Below, in pieces: positions 55,454 to 62,275 of a stretch of DNA of 64,000 bases. A model generated the notes under the pieces. The model was not told where the DNA came from, did no database searches, and saw only the letters and a list, made by a program, of their open reading frames with translations. Within the stretch, counting starts at the first letter, position 1; each line of letters opens with the position of its first letter. The stretch is from Devosia sp. A16 (GTDB taxonomy: Bacteria; Pseudomonadota; Alphaproteobacteria; Rhizobiales; Devosiaceae): NCBI RefSeq assembly GCF_001402915.1, contig NZ_CP012945.1, positions 3,325,501-3,389,500 on the forward strand. Reading direction: 5' to 3'. Made by a program: the position numbers and the translations under genes.

Positions 55454-56827
55454 ATGTTCAAAAAGACCATCGACCGCCGCAGCTTCCTGCTCGGCACGAC
55501 GGCTCTGGCGGCAGCAGTGCCGTTCGGCGGGCTGCTCGGCTCGACCAGCGCTTTCGCACAGGATGCGGCCAACCCGTTCGGCGTTGCCGACGGTTCGACC
55601 GTTGACGCGGTGATCTTCAACGGCGGTTACGGCATCGACTATGTCGAGTTCGCCGCCAACCTCGTGCAGAAGAACCACCCCAATGTCACCGTGAAGGTGT
55701 CGCCGTCGACCCAGATCGCCCAGGAGCTGCAGCCGCGCTTCCTCGGCGGCAACCCGCCGGACCTGATCGACAACTCCGGTGCGCAGGCCATCGGCTTTGC
55801 GGCCATCATCGACCAGCTCGAAGACATGAACTCGGTGCTCGATGCGCCGAGCCTCGAAGGCACCAAGATCCGCGACACCCTGGTGGGTGGCGTCGAGAAG
55901 CCGGGCACCTTCGGCGACAAGTTCGTCGCGCTGAACTACGTGATGACCGTCTACGGCATCTGGTACTCGGCTTCGCTGTTCGAGGCCAATGGCTGGACAC
56001 CGCCGACCACCTGGGCCGAGGCCATCGAACTTGGCAAGAAGGCCAAGGAAAAGGGTCTCTACCTGTTCGGTTGGGGCAAGGAAGCGGCGACCTACTACCG
56101 CACCACCGCGGTTGCTTCGGCGATCAAGGCGGGCGGCGACGAAGTGCGTCTCGCCGTCGACAACTTCACCCCGGGCTTCTGGTCGCATCCGGCGTTCCAG
56201 GCCGTCTTCACCGCGCTGCATGAGATCATCTCGGGCGGCATGATGAAGCCGGGTGGTGCTGGCACCCAGTTCACCGCGGCGCAGGCGCAATGGTCGAACG
56301 ACCAGTCGTTCCTGCTCTACCCGTCGGGCTCGTGGATCGAGAACGAAATGAAGTCGGCCACCAAGGCGGATTTCAAGATGACCGGCATGGCGGAACTGTC
56401 GATCGACGCCAACGACAAGCTGCCCAAGACGGCTCTGCACGCCACGGCGGGCGAACCGTTCATCATTCCGGCAGGCGCGCTGAACCTTGCCGGCGGCAAG
56501 GAACTGCTCCGCACGATGCTCTCGAAGGAAGCCGCGACGAACTTCGCCAAGACCAAGCTCGCTCCGACCATCGTCAAGGACACCGTGCCAGCCGACGGTT
56601 TCGGTTCGACCGCTCTGGTCTCGCAGTCCAAGCTCCTCGCGGAAGCCGGCAGCGACGTCTTCACCTGGAACTCGTTCGACCTCTACGGCACGAACCAGGA
56701 CGAGCTCGTCGTCTGGAACAGCTTCCTCGATGGCAAGCTTGACGTGGCGGCCTTCACCGCCGCGCTCGAGGCGATCACCAGCGCCGTCTACAACGATCCC
56801 TCGGTCACGAAAGTCGAAGTGAAGTAA
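55454..56827 (+). CDS. Sugar ABC transporter substrate-binding protein, NgcE-like (N-acetylglucosamine/chitobiose)
   Basis: 457 residues with a twin-arginine-like signal (DRRSFLLGTTALAAAVPFGG). The mature stretch VIFNGGYGIDYVEFAANLVQ, then LQPRFLGGNPPDLIDNSG, resembles the NgcE family that binds N-acetylglucosamine and diacetylchitobiose. The gene order regulator, SIS protein, binding protein, permease and a divergent amino-sugar kinase supports that. GGAAGGAAC precedes the ATG. The stop overlaps the permease start by one base (TAATG). Confidence 0.85.
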   Translation: MFKKTIDRRSFLLGTTALAAAVPFGGLLGSTSAFAQDAANPFGVADGSTVDAVIFNGGYGIDYVEFAANLVQKNHPNVTVKVSPSTQIAQELQPRFLGGNPPDLIDNSGAQAIGFAAIIDQLEDMNSVLDAPSLEGTKIRDTLVGGVEKPGTFGDKFVALNYVMTVYGIWYSASLFEANGWTPPTTWAEAIELGKKAKEKGLYLFGWGKEAATYYRTTAVASAIKAGGDEVRLAVDNFTPGFWSHPAFQAVFTALHEIISGGMMKPGGAGTQFTAAQAQWSNDQSFLLYPSGSWIENEMKSATKADFKMTGMAELSIDANDKLPKTALHATAGEPFIIPAGALNLAGGKELLRTMLSKEAATNFAKTKLAPTIVKDTVPADGFGSTALVSQSKLLAEAGSDVFTWNSFDLYGTNQDELVVWNSFLDGKLDVAAFTAALEAITSAVYNDPSVTKVEVK

Positions 56828-58740
56828 TGGACAGCACGATGGCGAGGGCACCGGCCACCACAGCCCGTCGGTGGAAACTGCCGAACCTTGAGAGCACCAG
56901 CTTCGCGCTGGTGTTCCTCGGCCTCCCGCTGGCGATCTACGTGATCTTCGTGATCTCGCCATTCGTGCAAGCCTTTTACTACTCTATGACGGACTGGACA
57001 GGCTTTTCGAAGAAGATGAACTTCGTGGGCCTGGCCAACTACGCAGCGTTGCTGCAGGACCCGGTCTTCACCAAGGCGGTGTACAACTCCATCGTGCTGG
57101 TCGTGGTCCTGCCGCCGCTCGTCATCATCCTGGCGCTGACGCTGGCGACCCTGGTGACCATCGGCGGCTCTACCCAGGGAGAGATCCGCGGGCTCAAGCA
57201 CTCGAGCCTCTACCGCATCATCTCCTTTTTCCCCTACACCGTGCCCGCCATCGTCATCGGCATCCTGTGGGCGCAGATGTACGACCCCTCGAGCGGCCTG
57301 TTGAACGGCATTCTCACGGCGATGGGGTTCGATTTCTTCAAGTCCTTCGCCTGGCTCGGCGACGAGCGCACCGCCATGGGCGCCTCGATCTTCGTCATCG
57401 CCTGGTCGATGGTCGGCTTCTACATGGTGCTGTTCATCGCGGCGATCAAAGGCATTCCGTCCGAGGTCTACGAGGCGGCGCGCGTCGACGGCGCCGGCCG
57501 CTTCCGCACCGCGATCTCGATCACCGTGCCGATGATCCGCGACAATATCCGCACTGCCTATGTCTATCTGGGCATCCTCGCGCTCGACGCCTTCGTCTAC
57601 ATGCAGGCGCTGAACCCTTCGGGCGGCCCCGCCAATTCCACCGTGGTGATCTCCCAGCACCTGCTCAACACCGCCTTCAAGAAGGGTAAGTTCGGCTACG
57701 CCACCTCGATGGGCGCGGCGCTGGCGCTGATTACGCTGTTGTTCTGCGCGCTGGTGTTCTTCGTCTTCTGGTGGACCGGTCGTCCGCAGAAGTCGGGCGG
57801 CATCACCACGCCCGCGGCAGCACCGCTGGCCCGTGCCGTTGCAGCGCCCACGCCTGCCGTAGAGCCCAAGCCGACCGTCCAGCTAGAGCATCCGGTGGCC
57901 AAGAGGACCATCTGGACCGACCAGACCGTCAGCACCATTTCGCATATCGCGCTGATCGCCTGGGTGGTGATCATCTGCGCGCCGCTGCTCTGGGTGCTGA
58001 TGAGCTCGTTCAAGACCACCCAGCAGATCTTCGCATCGCCGTTCACGCTGCCCACCAGCTTCAATTTCGACAACTATGTCTCGGCCTGGACCACGGCGTC
58101 GATCGGCACCTATTTCTTCAACACGGTGATCGTCGTCGGCTTCGCCCTGGTCATCGTGATGCTGCTTGGCGCCATGTGCGCCTATTTCCTCGCGCGCTAC
58201 GAGTTCAAGGGCAGCAAGGTCATCTACTACCTGATGCTGGCCGGCCTCACCTTTCCGATCTTCCTCGCGGTGGTGCCGCTGTTCCAGACGCTGCGCGGCT
58301 TCGGGCTGCTCAACACCTTCCCCGGCCTGATCATCACCTATGTGGCGTTCGCGCTGCCGTTCACGGTGTTCTTCCTCTACGCCTTCTTCCGCACCCTGCC
58401 GCAGGAAGTCGCAGAGGCGGCCGCGATCGACGGGGCCGGGCCGTGGCGCATCTTCTTCACCATCATGCTGCCGATGGCCAAGCCCGGCATGGCGTCGGTG
58501 GCGATCTTCAACTTCCTGGGGCTGTGGAACCAGTTCCTGCTGCCGATCGCCCTCAACACCAACACCGCCAACTACGTGCTGAGCCAGGGCATGGCATCGT
58601 TCGCCTCGCAGGCCGGCTATGCGGTGAACTTCGGCGCGCTGTTCGCTGCCGTGGTGATCACCGTGCTGCCGGTGCTGGTCACCTACATCATCTTCCAGCG
58701 CCAGCTGCAGGGTTCGGTGCAGACGGGCCTGCTGAAGTAG
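56827..58740 (+). CDS. Fused sugar ABC transporter permease (MalF-type and MalG-type halves in one chain)
   Basis: 637 residues, twice the normal length. The first half is a MalF/UgpA permease (FVISPFVQAFYYSMTDWTGF and EAA loop VYEAARVDGAGRF near 214). A 50-residue Ala/Pro-rich linker follows at about 320-370. The second half is a MalG/UgpE permease (APLLWVLMSSFKTTQQIF, EAA loop EVAEAAAIDGAGPWRI near 526). Both halves have all their membrane segments and there is no stop or internal start at the junction. One polypeptide should thus supply both ATPase-docking loops. No ATPase gene follows. Confidence 0.9.
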   Translation: MDSTMARAPATTARRWKLPNLESTSFALVFLGLPLAIYVIFVISPFVQAFYYSMTDWTGFSKKMNFVGLANYAALLQDPVFTKAVYNSIVLVVVLPPLVIILALTLATLVTIGGSTQGEIRGLKHSSLYRIISFFPYTVPAIVIGILWAQMYDPSSGLLNGILTAMGFDFFKSFAWLGDERTAMGASIFVIAWSMVGFYMVLFIAAIKGIPSEVYEAARVDGAGRFRTAISITVPMIRDNIRTAYVYLGILALDAFVYMQALNPSGGPANSTVVISQHLLNTAFKKGKFGYATSMGAALALITLLFCALVFFVFWWTGRPQKSGGITTPAAAPLARAVAAPTPAVEPKPTVQLEHPVAKRTIWTDQTVSTISHIALIAWVVIICAPLLWVLMSSFKTTQQIFASPFTLPTSFNFDNYVSAWTTASIGTYFFNTVIVVGFALVIVMLLGAMCAYFLARYEFKGSKVIYYLMLAGLTFPIFLAVVPLFQTLRGFGLLNTFPGLIITYVAFALPFTVFFLYAFFRTLPQEVAEAAAIDGAGPWRIFFTIMLPMAKPGMASVAIFNFLGLWNQFLLPIALNTNTANYVLSQGMASFASQAGYAVNFGALFAAVVITVLPVLVTYIIFQRQLQGSVQTGLLK

Positions 58741-58765
58741 GAACTGGTGCTCCGCCGACTTACGT

Positions 58766-58795
58766 CAGGGCGCCGCTTCGGCGCCCTGTTCGTTT
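58766..58795 (+). terminator. Terminator after the fused permease gene
   Basis: AGGGCGCC at 58767-58774 pairs with GGCGCCCT at 58780-58787 (loop GCTTC), extended by a C-G pair, followed by TTCGTTTC. It lies between convergent genes. Confidence 0.65.
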
Positions 58796-60177
58796 CATGG
58801 CTGCGCTGCGTCCGCGCGGGTATCGAGCGGCAGGGCCATGGTGAAGCGGGCGCCCCCGCCCGGCGCCTCGGTGACGGCGATACGCCCGTGATGGCGCTGG
58901 ATGATCGAGGCGACGAGATTGAGGCCAAGGCCGGCGCCGGTGGCGAGCGGCTTCACCCGATAGAACGGCTCGAAGATGCGCTCGCGGTCGGCAGGGGCGA
59001 CCCCGGGTCCCTCGTCGCTTACCGACAAGGCTCCGGCGGCGGTGACCTCGACGGTGATGTGTCCGTGGTTGTTCCCGTGGACGATGGCGTTCTGCACTAC
59101 ATTGGCGATCGCCCGGGTGAGGCTGCCCTCGTCGCCCGAGACCGTTACCGCCTGCTCGGGCGCCTGCAGTTCCAGTTCGTAGCCGGCATTGATGGCGAGC
59201 GGGGCAAGGTCGCCGACGACGGTGCCGGCAATCTCGACCAGGTCGAGCGGCCGCATCGCGGTCTCGCCCAGATCGATGCGCTGCAGGTCGAGCAACTGGT
59301 CGGCGAGGCCGGAGAGCCGCGCCACGTCCATCAGCAGGCGGCTCTTTTCCGGGAACGGCGCCGCCGTTTCCAGCCGGGTCTGCAGGATCGCGATCGGCGT
59401 GCGCAGCTCATGGGCGGAGTCGGCGAGGAACCGCTCGCGCTGCGCATAGGCCTTGTCGAGGCGGGTGAGCCCCGCATTGACGGCATCGACCAGGGCGCGC
59501 ACCTCCTGCGGCACGTTCTCGGTGGGCAGTTGCGTGCCGCGGGCATCGATGTCGATCAGCTCGGCTTGCTCGGCCGCTTGCTTCAGGCCGCGCAGTTCGC
59601 GCCGGATCACCCGGGGGATGATGATGGCGGCAGCGATGGTGGTGATGGCGAGCAGCGCCAGGCTGAACAAGGCCCAGAACCCGGCGACGAACGACAGCAC
59701 ACCGATCGTTCGTCCACCACCCGAAGCCACCATGACGTCGCCGATCTGGCTCCGGTGCCGCTCGAGCTGCAGCGCATCCACCGGGGATCCGGCGCGCGGC
59801 CGAACGTCGACCGAAGCGAACTCCCAGAGCGCGGTGTCCAACTCGTCGTAGAATATCGGAATCTTGCCGTATGAGACCTTGATGCCCGCCTCGGTCGAGG
59901 CGACAAACCAGACCCCGGGCTTGTCGGCGATCAGTTGCTTGAGCTTGGAGGTCATCTCCACCTGGGCGCCACCGTCGGGAGCGGGGCGGATGGCTTCGGC
60001 AAAGGTCTCGCCGTTAGCGGGGTCGAGCGGCGGCGCGTCGATGAAACGGAGCGCCGGATAGATCCCAAGCGGGAACACCACGAGGGCGAAGAACAGCAGC
60101 AGCGCCACCGCCTGCACCTGGATCATGCGACGGGTAAGCCGCCGTTCGAGGCGGACGATCTTGGGTTTGCGGATCAT
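58795..60177 (-). CDS. Sensor histidine kinase (OmpR-system type)
   Basis: 460 residues. Membrane helices at about 18-42 and 160-185 enclose a periplasmic sensor of about 115 residues. A linker leads to the H-box (DSAHELRTPIAILQ, His near 255), and the ATPase domain has NVVQNAIVHG, VSDEGPGVAP and GAGLGLNLVASIIQRH. Its start overlaps the response-regulator stop as ATGA, so the two form a two-component system. The signal is unknown; the divergent RND pump suggests envelope or drug stress. Confidence 0.92.
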   Translation of the reverse strand: MIRKPKIVRLERRLTRRMIQVQAVALLLFFALVVFPLGIYPALRFIDAPPLDPANGETFAEAIRPAPDGGAQVEMTSKLKQLIADKPGVWFVASTEAGIKVSYGKIPIFYDELDTALWEFASVDVRPRAGSPVDALQLERHRSQIGDVMVASGGGRTIGVLSFVAGFWALFSLALLAITTIAAAIIIPRVIRRELRGLKQAAEQAELIDIDARGTQLPTENVPQEVRALVDAVNAGLTRLDKAYAQRERFLADSAHELRTPIAILQTRLETAAPFPEKSRLLMDVARLSGLADQLLDLQRIDLGETAMRPLDLVEIAGTVVGDLAPLAINAGYELELQAPEQAVTVSGDEGSLTRAIANVVQNAIVHGNNHGHITVEVTAAGALSVSDEGPGVAPADRERIFEPFYRVKPLATGAGLGLNLVASIIQRHHGRIAVTEAPGGGARFTMALPLDTRADAAQP

Positions 60178-60845
60178 GATTGCCTGAGCAGGTACCCGAC
60201 GCCGCGCACCGGGTGGATTTCGACGCTGCTGCCGGCCTCGGCGAGCTTGCGCCGCAGGCGCGAGATGTGGGCTTCGAGCGAGTTGGACTGGATTTCGTCG
60301 TCCGAGCCGTAGACGTCTTCCTCGAGCACGGCGCGGCGCACCGTCCGGCCGGCCCGCCGCATCAGGCTTTCCAGCACCAGATACTCGCGGCGCGGCAGGT
60401 CGACCTTGTCGCCGCTGACGAAAACGTCGCCATGGTTGAGGTCGAGCGATAGGTTGCCCATGCTGAGTGGCGCCGTTTCCACCTGGCTGGGCCGGCGCAG
60501 CACGGCCCGCAGGCGCGCCACCAGTTCGTCGACCACGAAGGGCTTGGCGAGGTAATCGTCGGCGCCCAGGTTCAGCCCTTCGATGCGGTGGTTGGCGCCG
60601 CCCATGGCCGACAGCACGACAATGGGCGTGTGCGGTCGGCGCTTTCGTATATGCGCGATCAGCGAGGCGCCGTCGCCGTCGCCCAGTTGCCGGTCGAGAA
60701 TGACGAGGTCATGCGCCACCGTCTCGATCGCCTCGATAGCGAATTCTATCGAGGGCACGTGGTCGGTGACGAAATCGTGCTTCTCCAGCGCCGCGCGCAG
60801 CAGCGTCGCCATGTCGGGTTCGTCTTCCACCAGCAATAGCCGCAT
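60174..60845 (-). CDS. OmpR/PhoB-family response regulator
   Basis: 223 residues. The receiver domain has D8/D11 pocket residues, acceptor D51 (LVILDRQLGDG) and K101. The winged-helix domain ends SNSLEAHISRLRRKLAEAGS and IHPVRGVGYLL. ATG 60845 has an excellent AAGGAGGTG four bases upstream, so longer frames are rejected. First gene of the two-component operon, divergent from the RND efflux genes. Two pairs of 11-bp-spaced direct repeats in the shared promoter region are likely binding sites. Confidence 0.94.
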   Translation of the reverse strand: MRLLLVEDEPDMATLLRAALEKHDFVTDHVPSIEFAIEAIETVAHDLVILDRQLGDGDGASLIAHIRKRRPHTPIVVLSAMGGANHRIEGLNLGADDYLAKPFVVDELVARLRAVLRRPSQVETAPLSMGNLSLDLNHGDVFVSGDKVDLPRREYLVLESLMRRAGRTVRRAVLEEDVYGSDDEIQSNSLEAHISRLRRKLAEAGSSVEIHPVRGVGYLLRQS

Positions 60846-60873
60846 CGGCACCTCCTTGGTCGTCATCGCCGAG

Positions 60874-60894
60874 CAAGCTTGCCGAAAGCTTGCG
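60874..60894. promoter_or_regulatory. Tandem 11-bp-spaced direct repeat, OmpR-type box 1
   Basis: AAGCTTGC occurs at 60875-60882 and again at 60886-60893, exactly one helical turn (11 bp) apart. OmpR/PhoB-family regulators bind head-to-tail half-sites with this spacing. It lies 30 bp upstream of the response-regulator start, suiting autoregulation. Confidence 0.5.
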
Positions 60895-60945
60895 CCGGAC
60901 AACCTCCGCCGCGCAAGCGGGCCATGCGCGCTGCGCCCGACCCAC

Positions 60946-60967
60946 GCAAGGTTCATGCAAGCTTGAC
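60946..60967. promoter_or_regulatory. Tandem 11-bp-spaced direct repeat, OmpR-type box 2
   Basis: GCAAGGTT at 60946 and GCAAGCTT at 60957 are again 11 bp apart and share the AAGCTTG core with box 1. It lies about 80 bp before the efflux adaptor start, fitting activation of the pump operon. Confidence 0.5.
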
Positions 60968-61048
60968 GGCGGAAAAGCCACCCCTCGCCCTGCCGGGCTC
61001 GCTCGGTGGCGGCGACACCTATGCACCCATTTACCCGAGGATTGCGCC

Positions 61049-62272
61049 ATGGACGAGCCCGCAACCCAGCCTGCCCCGAAACCCGAATGGGCGCTGAGCC
61101 GGCGCGAGCTGAAGAAGCGGGCGTTGCTGGCGGCCGGCATCCAGCCGGCGCGCTTTCCCTGGCTGTGGGCCGGCGCCGCCGTGGTGGTGGTCGGTCTTGC
61201 GGTGTTCGTCTTGCCGCAGTTCCTGGCGCCGCAGGCCTCGACCCCCACCGAAGCCGCCGCGCCGGCGCCTGAGGTGGTCAAGCGCCTGCTCGCCATCGAC
61301 GTGGCGACGGCACAGCCGGCGACCTTGTCCGAAACGCTCAAGGCCACCGGATCGCTGATGCCGCGGCGGTCCATTGCCATTGCCTCGCAGGTCAATGGTA
61401 CGCTCAAGGGTGTCGAGGTGCGCGTCGGCGATCAGGTCAAGGTCGGCGCCGTGCTGGCGACTGTCGATGTCGAGACCTCCCAGATTCAGCTGAGCCAGCA
61501 GCGCAGCACCGCCGCTGCAACCCGCGCGCAACTGGCGCAGGCCGAGAACCAGCTCGAGCGGACGCTGAGGCTCGCCGATAGCGGCCTCGCCCCCAGCGCT
61601 ACGGTAGAATCCGAGAAGGCGGCGATCGAGGCGCTGAAGGCGAACCTTGCGGCGCTCGAAGCCCAGGTCGCCGCCGCCGAGCTGGTGATCCGCAACGCCA
61701 CCGTCACCGCGCCGTTCGACGGCATCGTCGCGTCGCGTTCGATCGAGCCGGGCCAGTTGATCACCGCCGGCGCGGCTTTGTTCGATCTCGTCGATCTCTC
61801 GGTGATGGAAATGACCGCCTATGTGCCGGTCAGCGCCAGCCCGCAGCTGAAGCCGGGGCAGGGGGTTTCTCTTACTGTCGAGGGGCTCGCGGGCCAGAGT
61901 TTCGCCGCCACGGTCGAGGGGGTGAGCCCGGTGGCGGCCAAAGGCACCCGCACTGTGCCAGTGCTGATCTCGGTGCCCAACCCTGAGGGCAAACTCCGCG
62001 GCGGCATGTTCGCATCGGGCGCCATCATCATCGAGGAAGCGAGGGGGGCATTTGCCGTGCCCGACGCCGCCCTGCGCGAGGATGCCGAGGGGCGCTATGT
62101 CCTGCGGATCGCCGATGGGGCCCTGGTGCGCCAGCCGGTCGAAGTCAAACGGCAATGGAGGTCGAGCCGGATGACCGAGCTCGCTTCCGGTCTCGTCGCC
62201 GGCGAGAGCTACGTCTCGGGGCAGCTCGACGACCTCGAACCCGGCATGCGCGTCACCGTGGTGGAGAACTGA
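61049..62272 (+). CDS. RND efflux periplasmic adaptor subunit
   Basis: 407 residues. A cytoplasmic N-terminus and one membrane helix (PWLWAGAAVVVVGLAVFVLP) anchor it. The lipoyl/hairpin region follows (SQVNGTLKGVEVRVGDQVKV, a coiled-coil rich in Gln/Ala, NATVTAPFDGIVASRSIEPG), then beta-barrel and membrane-proximal domains. It links an inner-membrane RND pump to an outer-membrane channel. ATG 61049 has GAGGA upstream. It lies 3 bp from the pump gene. Drug, metal or lipid substrates cannot be told apart. Confidence 0.92.
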   Translation: MDEPATQPAPKPEWALSRRELKKRALLAAGIQPARFPWLWAGAAVVVVGLAVFVLPQFLAPQASTPTEAAAPAPEVVKRLLAIDVATAQPATLSETLKATGSLMPRRSIAIASQVNGTLKGVEVRVGDQVKVGAVLATVDVETSQIQLSQQRSTAAATRAQLAQAENQLERTLRLADSGLAPSATVESEKAAIEALKANLAALEAQVAAAELVIRNATVTAPFDGIVASRSIEPGQLITAGAALFDLVDLSVMEMTAYVPVSASPQLKPGQGVSLTVEGLAGQSFAATVEGVSPVAAKGTRTVPVLISVPNPEGKLRGGMFASGAIIIEEARGAFAVPDAALREDAEGRYVLRIADGALVRQPVEVKRQWRSSRMTELASGLVAGESYVSGQLDDLEPGMRVTVVEN

Positions 62273-62275
62273 TCG

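Noticed and set aside
56827-58740. Idea that the fused permease is an assembly or reading error
   Set aside because: The linker is a long in-frame Ala/Pro-rich stretch with normal codon use and no remnant stop, ribosome-binding site or start; a single base error would not create this. It still merits a read check.
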